The notes under the pieces are model-generated. The model saw nothing but the letters and a program-made list of their open reading frames with translations, did no database searches and was not told the DNA's origin. The position numbers and the translations under genes were made by a program. DNA of 64,000 nt from Symbiodinium natans. Its lineage: Eukaryota > Sar > Dinophyceae > Suessiales > Symbiodiniaceae. This document shows, one piece after another, positions 11,280 through 21,900 of the stretch (position 1 is its first letter; each line of letters begins with the position of its first letter). The stretch spans positions 271,085-335,084 of the forward strand of contig CAJNDS010002428.1 of the NCBI GenBank assembly GCA_905221605.1, given 5' to 3'.

Positions 11280-11925
11280 GCTTTGGGTGGGCCCAGGGCT
11301 TCGGGGGGTTTGGGGGTGGTTTGCTTGTCTCCCTCAGCCTCCCAAAATATTGAAAGCAGTATTTTCTTATCGTTCTCAGGGGGATTCACGCGTTAAGGGC
11401 TCAGGGTCTGAGGGTTTAAGGCTCAAGGCCCAGGGTTCCAGGTTTAGGCGTTTACGGCTCAGGGGTTAGGGCATTACGGGTTTATGGGGTTAAGGGCTTT
11501 GGGTTTAGGGGTTTGGGAGCTGGAGTTATCGGAGAGTGCTTGAGGCAAAGGGCTTTTGCAGGGTTGAACCTGTCTTCCCAGCCTACTGCGACAGGCCTTC
11601 CAAAGCAGAAACCTTCAAGAGCTTGGGATTTATATCGTTCTCGAGCAGCCCCTCTTCCACAATACATGGCGCAAACGAGCCTGTGGTAATCCTATTTGAT
11701 CCCGAATTGAAATCCACATCTTCAGGGGTAGACACTTCAGCTCATTATGGCCTGTTTTTGGGTACCCTGAATATAATGTAAGGAGCCTGACATGGTTTTC
11801 TCTATCGTATCTCACAGGGGGGGCCAAGGCAAAGACTTTTGACCTTGAGGGGAAGTCCCCCCCCCCCTTTCAAAAACATCTAGGGTTCAGGGTTTAGAGT
11901 TATTGAAACCCTAAGCCGAACGCAG

Positions 11926-11976
11926 GTCAGCACGAGTGGGTTGGGAAGGATCGTGAGCCCTTGGGCGCGCAACCAC
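11926..11976 (+). CDS. Unidentified gene A, exon 11
   Basis: Acceptor ACGCAG; reads VSTSGLGRIVSPWARNH in phase 0. The donor GTGCAT at 11977 is repeated at the start of the next exon (GTGCAT at 12115), a 6-nt direct repeat bounding a 138-nt intron. Confidence 0.5.
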
Positions 11977-12114
11977 GTGCATTGCGCCGTAGGGTGCGCG
12001 GAGCGAACCAAACACCCTAAACCCTAAACCCCCCTAACCTCCCTAAATCCGCTAAACCCCCTAAGCCCTCCTAAAGCCCCGTGCCTAAACCCCACAACCA
12101 CAATCACCGCCCAG

Positions 12115-12133
12115 GTGCATGACGGACTTCAAG
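12115..12133 (+). CDS. Unidentified gene A, exon 12 (19 nt)
   Basis: Acceptor GCCCAG and GC donor at 12134; reads VHDGLQ. Beyond this exon the phase chain becomes ambiguous, so gene A may end, or continue into the candidates at 12.9-19.0 kb. Confidence 0.35.
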
Positions 12134-12620
12134 GCAGGGGGGTTTGAGGGTTTGGGGTTTAGGGTTTAGGGGTTGAGCTAGGATGCAGGGTTTCGGGATT
12201 TCAGGGTTCAGGATTTAAGTTGAAAAGGTTCCCGAATCTCGGGCTTAGAGCGTAGCTGTGGGAGCCAAGGCTTAGCATGCAGCATGCACTCTCGGACCCC
12301 TTTTTTCGCTATACGAGAGTAAATTGGGGGGGTGGTATTTAATATTACGGAGTGGGGGGACAAAAACTGTCCCTTCGGGGACTCTCATGGCTTCAAAAAC
12401 GAAAGGGGATTGAGGGCTCGGGCTTCAGGTTCAAGAGTGATTCTTATCCTTGAAACGAGGAGCCTTCATTCCCAAGCTTAGGGTTTTTGGGTTTAGGGTT
12501 TAGGGTTTAGGGTTTAGGGTTTAGGGTTTAGGGTTCAGGGTTCAGGTTTTAGGAATTAGTTTCCATAGAACCCTCAACCCTAAACCCTAAAGCTCAAGGT
12601 CGAGGGCTGCTGCCGCTCAG

Positions 12621-12715
12621 GGGGATGTTCCCACTTATCCTAGCAGTCCTTAGTAGGGATTTAGTAGCCCCTTAGAATCCCGATTGAGGGCTGTTACTAT
12701 AAGGGGCAACATCTC
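12621..12715. repeat. MITE-like family 1
   Basis: Left end GGGGATGTTCCCACTTATCC, right end TACTATAAGGGGCAACATC, with CAGTCCTTAGTAGGG and its inverted partner inside. Full-length but diverged copy. Confidence 0.75.
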
Positions 12716-12754
12716 ATAGAGGGCTTGCGGTTTAGGATTTGAGAGCCTCAGGGC

Positions 12755-12895
12755 CCTAAACCCTAAACCCTAAACCCTAAACTCTGAACCCTGAACCCTG
12801 AACCCTGAACCTAAACCCTAAACCCTAAACCCTAAACCCTAAACCCTAAACCCTAAACCCTAAACCCTAAACCCTAAACCCTAAACCCTAGACCC
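12755..12895 (-). repeat. Interstitial telomeric array, C-type
   Basis: Long CCCTAAA run with a short CCCTGAA block inside. It lies directly upstream of the 12968 candidate exon. Confidence 0.95.
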
Positions 12896-12967
12896 CGGCG
12901 AGGGTCCCTTAACTAGGGACGGAAGATCCCTAGCCTTTAGATCGCTGAAGCCTCCATTGCTTCGCAG

Positions 12968-13000
12968 ACCTGCATGGGCTCCACCTATGCGGCGGCCGGG
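12968..13000 (+). CDS. Candidate exon (frame uncertain)
   Basis: Acceptor TTCGCAG, then GC-rich unique sequence, then GTGCTGAG (possible GT donor) and G-type telomeric repeats. One frame reads TCMGSTYAAAG, another LHGLHLCGGR. Bracketing by C-type and G-type arrays is the main support. Confidence 0.35.
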
Positions 13001-13299
13001 GTGCTGAGTTTAGGGTTTAGGGTATAGGGTTTAGGGTATAGGGTTTAGGGTTAGGGTTTAGGGTTTAGGCCTTTTAGGCTTTGGGGTTTGCAGCTTCGAT
13101 TTGAAATTTGTATGGCAAAGCAAGTCCTGGTTAGGGTTTAGGGTTTAGGGTTTAGGGGAAACCTGACCACCCTGAGACCTTTTGTTCACAAACATCAGGG
13201 TCAAGCTGAGGCAGGCCTGCTGGGCTTGCTCCGATCCCTACGCTGCGGCAGGCCGCTTGCGTGCGCGGCCTTCTTTCGGGAATTCAGGTCTTTTGGGGA

Positions 13300-13410
13300 C
13301 TTTGTTTACGATACCGAAATTAGGGTTACCTTATTGGGGTCCCTTTCTAAGAGGATCCTACTGTTTGGGGCCTGTATTCGGGGTCCCCTATTTTCGAAAA
13401 CCCCCAAATC
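13300..13410. repeat. MITE-like foldback, family 3
   Basis: Contains ATACCGAAATTAGGGTTACC at left, GGTCCCTTTCTAAGAGGATCC in the middle and GGGGTCCCCTATTTTCGAAA at right, matching the 11.1 and 30.3 kb copies. Confidence 0.65.
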
Positions 13411-13829
13411 GGGGGGGGAGGGGGGGCGGGTGGGCGCCTCTTGGGGGCTCCGCACTTGTAATGTAAAGTCCTTAACATTCGAGTTTAAGGTGCCAAGAAG
13501 GCTCTCCAATTTCCATGAAGGATTTTTCAGGCAGGGCGCCATAAACATATGCTGGAATAGGGGTGTACATGGTATGCAAAGGCATAGAAGAATTACATGA
13601 AGGCGCATTTGGGCCGACTCTACTCGGGCAACTGCCAGCTGAACGGCTTACACTCAAGCCCCCAACCGCAAGCTCTTTACAACCCTAAACCCTGACCCTA
13701 AACCCTAAACCCTAAACCCTAAACCCTGAACCCTGAACCCTAAACCCTAAACCCTAAACCCTAAACCCTAAACCCTAACCTTAAACCCTAACAAAGAAGA
13801 GATGGCGAAGTCTATGGACTGCTCTAGAG

Positions 13830-13862
13830 GCAGACTCTGGTGCCTGGCAGCGTCATGCTGAG
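13830..13862 (+). CDS. Candidate exon (frame uncertain)
   Basis: Acceptor TCTAGAG after a C-type array, GC donor at 13863 (an alternative GC donor at 13850). Frames ADSGAWQRHAE and QTLVPGSVMLR are both open. Confidence 0.35.
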
Positions 13863-14244
13863 GCCCACCCAGGTTTCCGTTTTTAGGTGTTAGGCTGCAG
13901 GGCTTAGGGCCGAAGAGTTTAGGGTTTAGGATTTTGGGTTTAGGGTTTAGGGTTTCGGGTTGACAGCTCAGGGTTCAGCCGAGTTGAAAAAGCTTTGGAC
14001 AAACTTGGTTTTGTTTAGGGGCTTAGGGTTTAGGGATCGGTGGGTTTAGGGGTTTAGGTTCTCTGGATTTAGGGGTTCAGGGGCTTAGGGGTTTTCTTGG
14101 CGAGCTCCAAAAAAGTCTCTTTGATGGTAGAAGACCCTAAACACTAAATCATCCTAGTCAAGCCCTGAACCCTAAACCCTAAGCGTCTTATGACAACCGC
14201 AAAAGCACACCGCAAGCTGTCCTTAGGGAGTTCAGTGTCTTCAG

Positions 14245-14284
14245 GCCTTTGCTTCCTGGTCACGTGCCGTGGAACTTCTGCCAG
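14245..14284 (+). CDS. Candidate exon (LCFLVTCRGTSA)
   Basis: Acceptor TCTTCAG, possible GA donor after CCAG. All three frames are open; LCFLVTCRGTSA is the one in phase with the next candidate exon and has the highest third-position GC. Confidence 0.35.
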
Positions 14285-14432
14285 GAGGGGGCCTAAACCC
14301 TGAATCTTAATAACGCCTTAAGCCTGGGTTTAGGGTTTAGGGTTTAGGGTTTAGAGTTTAGAGTTTAGGGTAAACCTTCAACCCCAGCCCTACGCCCCTA
14401 AGCACGTTGAGTCCTAAGCCCCAATGCGGGAG

Positions 14433-14476
14433 GCAGCTGAACCCGCTGTTGGATGAGGCCGCGGCGCTTGACATGC
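14433..14476 (+). CDS. Candidate exon (QLNPLLDEAAALDM)
   Basis: Acceptor GGGAG, the only open frame reads QLNPLLDEAAALDM, then a GTGCGT donor and a G-type telomeric array. Coding-like composition. It may belong to gene A or to the 5' part of the methyltransferase gene. Confidence 0.45.
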
Positions 14477-14718
14477 GTGCGTTTAGGGTTTAGGGTTTCG
14501 GGTTTCGGGTTTCGGGTTTAGGGTTTAGGGTTTAGTTTAGGGTTTAATTCGGGTTTAGGGTTTAGGGTTTTCGGTTTAGGGATACCTACACGGACCTTCT
14601 AGGAGGCCCAAGAAGCCCAGACCCAAAATCCTTAAACATTCTTGGGGGACCCTGAGACCCCGAACCTTAAGCCCGACCTCAGAGACCCCTCAAAGGCTGA
14701 AAGCCGAATACCAAAAGA

Positions 14719-14861
<143 letters not shown>

Positions 14862-16351
14862 TGACGGCTTGCCGACGACTGCCCTTGGCGTTTAGGGTTC
14901 GGGGCTTGGGTTTAGGGTTTGGGCTTTGGGGCTTAGGGTTGTAACTTAAGCAGTTGAGCAGGGCTTTAAAGGCGTCAAGGGCTTCAAGGGTTTAGGTGTG
15001 TATGTATATGTGTGTTTTTTGCATACAAACCATAAACCCTAAACCCTAAACCCTAAACCCTAAACCCTAAACCCTAAACCCTAAACCCTTTTGGGGCTCC
15101 AGAATGGGGGGCCCCCATGTTGTGTGAGTGCGGGTGAAAACAAGCGGCCCTGCCTCCCGCCGTGGGCTCACGGTTCCCAGTCCCACATTTAGGGTTTAGG
15201 GTTTAGGGTTTAGGGTTTAGGGTTTAGGGTTTGGGGTTTGGGGTTTAGGGTTTGGGGTTGACAGCCAAAACCGGTTTATACACCCAACACACTCGACCCG
15301 ACACACCCCAAGCCCTAAACTCTATACACCGAAGCCTTACACACCCTCAACCCTAAGACCTTCTAATTAAGGCCTAAGCCCTAAACACCCTTAAGGCCCC
15401 ACACCTCAAGCCCTAAATCCCCTAAGGCCCTAAACCCTAAGGCCCTAAACCCTAAAGCCTAAACGTCCTAAGGGCCTAAACCCTAAGGGTTCCCCCCCCG
15501 CGAAACCCCTGAGGCGCACTCGTCCCTGTCTTTCCCCACCGAGTCCGTGTCGCTGCAGACCAAGCCCTCCCCTCAATAGGGGTTAGGGTTTACAGTCTAG
15601 GGTTAAGTTTAGGGTGTAGGGTCTAGGGTTTAGGGTATAGGGTTTAAGGTTTAGGGTATAGGGTTTAGGGTGTAGGGTATAGGGTTTAGGGTTAAGCCGA
15701 AGGAACGGGGCTTTGGTTTTAGGGTGCAGGGCTCTCGGGTGTAGGGTTTAGGGGGTTTAGGGTTTAGGCTTCAGGGAGGTTAGGGGGTCTAGGGTTGAGG
15801 GTTTTAGGGTTTCGTGTTTAGCAGGGTTTGGGCCTAGGGTTTGGGGGCTTCAGGGTTTGCTTTGGGGTTTAGTAGCTGTTTAATGCTACGATCCCTGTGG
15901 GTCTGTGGAAAGCTTCAAGGGTCTACCGTTTCGCAATTCCCCAAGCAGCGTATCACGAATCAATCAAAGGTGATTTTAGTAGTTTTATTGATTTTGTTAA
16001 TGCCATTGGTGGCGGCATTGAAAGAGCAAATTCAATCATAAATGGTGTTTTAGGTGTGATGTTGGCATATCAAAAGGGTTCCGACGTCCAGGGTAAAGAG
16101 GGGCTAGGTTGATGATGCTAGGGTCCAGAGTTTAGGGTAAGCCTAAACCTAAACCCTAAACCCTTAACCCTAAACCCTACACCCTAAACCCTAAACCCTA
16201 AACCCTAAGCTCTAAGCCCTAAGCCCTAAGCCCTAAGCCATAACCCTAAACCCTGAACCCTAAAACTTTTTTGGTTTAGGGTTTCCGGTTTAGGGTTCAG
16301 GAGGCCAGGGTTGAAAAGGATTGGGGTCTAAAGCTGGTTTCGCGTCCGCAG

Positions 16352-16373
16352 CTCTCTCGGACTTGAAGGCCAG
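16352..16373 (+). CDS. Candidate exon (LSDLKA)
   Basis: Acceptor CGTCCGCAG; reads LSDLKA, possibly extending to ASIRNY with a GT donor at 16388. The first two bases complete a codon begun at 14476. The 3' boundary is uncertain. Confidence 0.3.
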
Positions 16374-16574
16374 CATTAGAAATTATGGTTTGGTGTTTGG
16401 GTTTTGGGTTTAGAGTCGCGCTTGAGCTGGCTACGAGTAGGAGGCTTCGGCCAAGCCCCAAAGCCCCAAACCCTTACATTTCCTACTCACCAACAGTAAG
16501 TAAAGGCTTCAACTACAACCCTAACCCAAAACCTCGAGACCCTCCAACACATTTAAATAGGTTTTGCTGGGGGG

Positions 16575-16815
16575 TTTGGGGGTTCTAGGGTTCTAGGTTC
16601 CTAGGGTTCCTAGGGTTCCTGGGGTTCCTAGGGTTCCTAGAGTTCCTAGGGTTCCTAGGGTTTTTAGGGTTCCTAGGGTTCCTAGGGTTCTAGGGTTCTA
16701 GGGTTCTAGGGTTCTAGGGTTCTAGGGTTCTAGGGTTCTAGGGTCCTAGGTTCCTAGGGTTCTAGGGTTCTAGGGTTCTAGGGTTCTAGGGTTCTAGGGT
16801 TCTAGGGTTCAGGGT
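16575..16815 (+). repeat. Variant telomeric arrays TTCCTAGGG and TTCTAGGG
   Basis: About 100 nt of 9-nt GGGTTCCTA units followed by about 130 nt of 8-nt GGGTTCTA units. Each variant is locally homogeneous and clearly derived from TTTAGGG. Confidence 0.95.
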
Positions 16816-16856
16816 TTAGGGTGCCAAAACGAATCCCAAACCTTCTTGTGCCGCCA

Positions 16857-17119
16857 CTAAACCCTAAACCCTAAACCCTAAACCCTAAACCCTAAACCCT
16901 AAACCCTAAACCCTAAACCCTAAACCCTAAACCCTAAACCCTAAACCCTAAACCCTAAACCCTAAACCCTAAACCCTAAACCCTAAACCCTAAACCCTAA
17001 CCTAAACCCTAAACCCTAAACCCTAAACCCTAAACCCTAAACCCTAAACCCTAAACCCTAAACCCTAAACCCTAAACCCTAAACCCTAAACCCTAAATCC
17101 TAAACCCTAAACCCTAAAC
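16857..17119 (-). repeat. Long interstitial telomeric array, C-type
   Basis: About 37 tandem CCCTAAA units with one short unit (near 17000) and one CCCTAAAT variant, ending 8 nt before the AG acceptor of the 17128 exon. Confidence 0.97.
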
Positions 17120-17127
17120 TGGCCCAG

Positions 17128-17162
17128 GTATGCAACGGGCCTGGCGCTCGTGAACAGCTTCG
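17128..17162 (+). CDS. Candidate exon (YATGLALVNSF)
   Basis: Acceptor GCCCAG immediately after a long C-type array; GC donor at 17163; a G-type array follows at 17195. Reads YATGLALVNSF plus one base, in phase with 17932. A good example of the C-array / exon / G-array bracket. Confidence 0.45.
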
Positions 17163-17244
17163 GCTCATAGCTCGGCTGCGGGGGCGTACCTCCTTTAAGG
17201 GTTTAGGGTTTAGGGTTTAGGGTTTAGGGTTTAGGGTTTAGGGT

Positions 17245-17400
17245 TACTAGGACCGGGAGTAGGGAGTAGGCCATTTTTTCATTCTTTTAGGGTTGGGGTT
17301 CCCTTATAATCCTCTTAAAAGCAAAAAGGGTACCGTTTTTATTCCTAGGCTACTCCCGGGTCTAGACTTTTTGTCATAGTGGCGAACCGTTTTACAGTTT
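17245..17400. repeat. Foldback repeat, family 7
   Basis: GACCGGGAGTAGGGAGTAGG at left pairs with CCTAGGCTACTCCCGGGTC at right; between them lie TTAGGGTTGGGGTTCCC and AAAAAGGGTACC. A diverged copy lies at about 49795-49915 (CTAGGTACTCTTGAGTC at its right end). Confidence 0.55.
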
Positions 17401-17479
17401 TCATTGTACTTAAACTCAGTAAGGAATAGAAGCTTAAATTTTAATACACTCCCAACCATGGTTTAGTTAAGGGGCCCTT

Positions 17480-17580
17480 CATTTGTACAGCATAGGGGTC
17501 GGAGTAATTACCAATAGCATTCCCTTCATGGTCCCTTTGTAAATATACGAGAATAACCCCCAAAACCCTGTTCGAACTAT
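17480..17580. repeat. Dispersed repeat, family 6
   Basis: GGGGTCGGAGTAATTACC, GGCATTCCC-like text and an ATATACGAGAATAACCCCC end recur in order near 18640-18745 and, more diverged, near 26525-26660. Confidence 0.5.
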
Positions 17581-17931
17581 CAGCTGAACCCTTGATCATT
17601 AGGGCTGTAAGATTGATTTCTTTACTTGTAACCGACTTAGAGCCATCCATGAACTTTCAAGTGCCCAAATCCCTAACCCTGGGCCCTAACCGCGTGTTGG
17701 TGAGGTTCCGGCGGAACTTTGGTGTCGGCGGTGATCTGGGCAGATGCCGGCCAGGCTCGAACCTTTTATTTGGTAACCCAGTGGTACCCGTTTGCCCTTT
17801 TTGGGTTCTGGGTTCCTCTTCAAAAGCAACCAACCCCCAAAAAGGGCACCCTTGTTATACTATGGTTCCAAGTCAAGGAGTAAGCCCAAGCCCTTAAACC
17901 CTGAAACCTCAACTAAACCCTGACTCCTGAG

Positions 17932-17983
17932 CCCGCTCGGAATCCGGAACGTACGTGTGCAAGTTGCCGCTGGCCTCCTGGAG
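17932..17983 (+). CDS. Candidate exon (SESGTYVCKLPLASW)
   Basis: Acceptor TCCTGAG; reads RSESGTYVCKLPLASW plus two bases, followed directly by TTGAGGGTTTAGGG repeats. In phase with 17128 and 18237. Possibly part of the 5' half of the methyltransferase gene. Confidence 0.45.
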
Positions 17984-18236
17984 TTGAGGGTTTAGGGTTT
18001 AGGGTTTAGGGTTTAGGGTTTAGGGTATTTTGTTGCTGAAGCTCCAAGGATTTGCTGGTTTCGGGTTTAAGGTTTAGGGTGGATAGCGGCATTGGGGGCA
18101 TTTGTTCTTGTCGCGGTGCGGACAGAGTCTAAACCCTAAACCCTAAACCCTAAACCCTAAACCCTAAACCCTAAACCCTAGACCCTAGACCCTAGACCCT
18201 AGACCCTAGACCCTATACCCTAAACCGCCTTGAAAG

Positions 18237-18256
18237 GATCGCTGCCAAAGTGTGCG
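18237..18256 (+). CDS. Candidate micro-exon (IAAKVC)
   Basis: Acceptor TGAAAG after a C-type array of CCCTAGA variants; GC donor at 18257. Twenty nucleotides reading IAAKVC, in phase with both neighbours. Confidence 0.4.
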
Positions 18257-18339
18257 GCCCGTAGCATGGAACCGCAAAAAAAACCCACACAAGCAGTGAA
18301 CTTGGCCCCGTTTAGCGTTAGGTTTTATAGAGTTTAGGT

Positions 18340-18470
18340 TTAGGGTTCAGGGTTCAGGGTTCAGGGTTCAGGGTTCAGGGTTCAGGGTTTAGGGTTTAGG
18401 GTTTAGGGTTTAGGGTTTAGGGGTTAGGGTTTAGGGTTTAGGGTTTAGGGTTTAGGGTTTAGGGTGACCC
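18340..18470 (+). repeat. G-type array, TTCAGGG block then TTTAGGG block
   Basis: About eight TTCAGGG units followed by about ten TTTAGGG units, near the start of the intron after the 18237 exon. The variant block is locally homogeneous. Confidence 0.95.
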
Positions 18471-18804
18471 CTGACTTGCGCAGAGGTCCGGAAGCTCTAA
18501 ACCGTGCATCCTGACATCCTGAAAACTTCAACCCCCCCCGAACGCTGTGGTTCTTTGCTGTAACCTTAGGTTTAGGGTATAGGGTTTCGGGTTTCTTGTT
18601 TCGGGTTTAGGGTCTAGGGTTTAGGTCGTTAGTTATTTAATATGGGGGGGTCGGAAGAGCTACCAATGGCATTCCCTTATGGCCCCTATATAAGTATACT
18701 ATAACACCTCCCGCAAACGCTTTTGAAATTATTTAGGCCCCTACATTCGCCTTTTTGGGCTTCATGGTCTTCTTCATCAGGCTGCCCTCAACCCTGGCAG
18801 TAAG

Positions 18805-18905
18805 ACCCTAAACCCTAAACCCTAAACCCTTAAACCCTTAAACCCTTAAACCCTTAAACCCTTAAACCCTTAAACCCTTAAACCCTTAAACCTTAAACCC
18901 TTAAA
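18805..18905 (-). repeat. 8-nt variant array CCCTTAAA
   Basis: Two or three CCCTAAA units followed by about ten CCCTTAAA units. It sits at the 3' end of an intron, just before the 18934 exon. Confidence 0.95.
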
Positions 18906-18933
18906 CCCCAGCTCCTGGAAGGGGATTCCGCAG

Positions 18934-18971
18934 CCAACACGGCGATTTCCGCCAAAGATGTGGGGGTAGAG
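18934..18971 (+). CDS. Probable exon (NTAISAKDVGVE), likely 5' part of methyltransferase gene
   Basis: Acceptor TTCCGCAG. Reads NTAISAKDVGVE and ends in phase 0 at a GC donor. The junction sequence AGGCCG is repeated at the start of the 25574 exon, which also begins in phase 0, so the two can be joined across a 6.6-kb intron. An alternative GTAAG donor at 18986 would add AAID. Confidence 0.5.
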
Positions 18972-21900
18972 GCCGCCATAGACAAGTAAGGGCCTGGAGT
19001 GTTGGGGTTTGAATGCGTCTGGGATTCCCCTAAACTCTATAAACCCTGAAACGCTAATTCAGCCCGAACTCCCGGCCTTTCATCTCGAATCTTAGCAGCC
19101 AAATTCCATGAAAATCCAAGCCCTGAACCCTCAACCCACCCCCAGACCCTAGACCACGTTGAGGGTACACTAAAAACGAGCCCAAAAATATATAGTGGGC
19201 AGCGCTACCTGGAGTCATGATATTGCGTAGGATTTAGACCCTAAAGTCATAGTGTTGAGGGCTCCTACCACCACATCCCAAACCCTGCTCTTTAGAGGTC
19301 TACAGGCTTCTTGGGCTTCGAGGTTTCCAGGGTTTCTTTGGGCGGGGTCTGGTCAGCTCCTAAACCGCTGGCTCTGTGTTTCGGGCACTTTTTGCGACGG
19401 TCAGGAGCCACGGCGCCCTTCCGCGATCCTGCGCGAGCTTGGTTGAAAAGTCAGGATGCCTCTTGAAACTGGGAGCCCGCCAGGTCAGGAGGGATTAGGG
19501 CTTAGTGGTTAGGGTTTAGGGTTTAGGGTTTAGGGTTTAGGGTTTAGGGTTTAGGGTTTAGGGTTTAGGGTTTAGGGTTTAGGGTTTAGCTTCAGGGGGC
19601 TTCGGGGTTTCAGGATGCCCCAGGTTTGGGGTACGGAGTGCAGCATGTACATCTCCGCGCTCGGCCCGAGTTTGCTGAAGCAACATGTTGGGCGTTTGTA
19701 TGAAGGGGGGCCACATCTCCTGTACAGCCGCGCGAGTCCTGTGCACCGGGTGGCAACACCTGCAAGAGCACAACATAGCAGTCGTGATGGATGCTAAGCA
19801 TGAGCGAACTATGGGGCTGCCGAACTGCCATGTCTCCGTCGTGAGCTCCTTGTGCTTGCGACAACATGGCATGTACAAATTACGATCCTTTCCTTGGGCA
19901 TGTCCTTTTAAAGACAACATGCTGTTTGCACAGACGCATGTATGTGTGCAACTACTGTCGCTCTTTACCTCTTTCTTTGAGATGGTCACCTCGCCTTTGC
20001 CTGGAGAATTCAATTTAAGTCTATCATTGCGTCTCGTAACTCTGCTTCTATTGTGAGCCCTCCCCTCCACGCGACCTGTAAAGCCTCCCGTGCCGCAGGC
20101 TAAGTTTTGCAGGCTCGAAATCCTCCAACCGAGTCCCCCAATCCCAAGCAGCCTTCAGCGTCAAGGCGCTCTGGGTCGGGAATGGCGCGGAGCACCCTGA
20201 ACCCCCTGAAGCCCAAGTCATGAAAGCCATAAATAAGGCTCCAAAGCCGCACCCTTCCCCCCGTTTCCCGAAAGAAGAAGGTGCAATACGAGCATTGCAA
20301 AGCCTTCTACCGCCTCACCGCAGCCCAACAAATCCGAAACCTTAACGGGCTCAGCCCCCTAAACCCTCATCAACCGGTATCCTAAACCCAAGCATGCTCA
20401 TGCAAGCTGAGGCCCCGCAACCCCAAACCCTCTGCTGCTGCACTATGGGAATTATAGAGGGACTGTGAGGGGATCAGGGTCCGCGGCCTTTTGAAACCCC
20501 GAGAAGCCTAGCCCCTGGAGACAAAACACTCAAGACTACACCCTGAACCCTGGATTTAGGTCAAGCGGCTGACCCTGAACCCGACCCTAAAAACTTTAAC
20601 TTAAACACCGAAACTCTACACGCTATATATAACCCCGAGCCCAACCTGTCCATCCCGCAACGCCAAGAGTTTTCTGAGACCCCAAAACCCGAGAACCACC
20701 GAGAGCACCTTTAGACGTTTAAACGAATACTAGTAGCTTGGTGCTAAAGCACGCATGAACCTTCAAGCAAGTATGGGTCTTCTACTTTATAGGAATATGG
20801 CTCCTTTCATGTATAGGTATACTGAAGGTGCCCAGCAAGAAGACCTGTGGTCTGGGCCTCTTCAGACACCCCATGCCCTAAAGTCCCTGAACGCTGCAAC
20901 TTCCCTGAACTCGTGCTCCTGTTCAAAGTTCCCCTGTTAGAACACGGCCCCCTCGTACGTAGAGTGAGCTGACCACATTTAGGGCTCCCATGCCCTCCAT
21001 CCTCCCGAAAGAGGCTGGCTGCGAGATCATGGTGCCTGGGAGACAGTCCAGGGTTTGAGGTTGGGTGTTTTTAGGTTCAGGACCCTCCAACCCTAAAACC
21101 CTAAGCTACTATTTGCTTAAGAATCCCAAAAGTAAGTGTAAAAACAATGATCCCTATATTGCCCTTCGTAGGGAAGAACCTTTTTTTACTCAGGGTTCAG
21201 GATGCTTTGCAGGGGGTGAATAGCTTCACCCCCAGAACAACCCCCCAAGCCCTCCCAACGTCAGAGCAACCCCTAAACCCTAAACCCTAAACCCTAAACC
21301 CTAAGCCCTAAACCCTAAACCCTAAACCCTAAACCCTAAACCCCAAACCCCAAACCCTAAACCTCAGCTCTCCTTATCATGGAACCACCATGTGGTGTTT
21401 CTGAGCTCCCCACACCGAGTGCCACCCGGGCTGCTCACAAAGGCTTTAGGGCTTTCAGGGTTTGGAGTTTAGGGTTTGGGTTTGGGGTTTAGGGCTTGGG
21501 GTGTAGGGTTTGGGGTTTAGGGTTTGGGGTTTAAGGTTTGGGGTTTAGGGTTCAGGGCTTTTAGTGTTTGCGGTTTAGGGCTCAGGGCTTCTTAATGAGG
21601 TTTGGAGGTTTAGGGGTCTAGAGGTTTTAGGGGTTGAGAAGTTTAAAGGTTTGGAGGTTTAGAGGTTCAGGGTTTAGAAGTTCAGAGTTCAAGTTTAAGC
21701 TCATCTGTGCTTTCCGGCCTGGACGAAGGGAAGATTCCCTTACAGAGTCCACATGCAGTACGGGGTGCAAACTTTCATGGGTGCCCCGAAGCCCTTAACC
21801 CTACACCCTAAAACCCTGCATTGATTTGAAACCTCCGAATCCCTTCTAAGTGATTTATCCCCGATGGACTGACCTTAAGACCCAAACCGCCCCAAACCCT

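Noticed and set aside
16575-17119. A CRISPR array
   Set aside because: Tandem short units without spacers, in eukaryotic-type DNA.
19579-20070. A 163-aa minus-strand frame overlapping a 123-aa plus-strand frame
   Set aside because: No domain, both strands open, and the ends run into telomeric repeat text; kept only as unassigned unique DNA.
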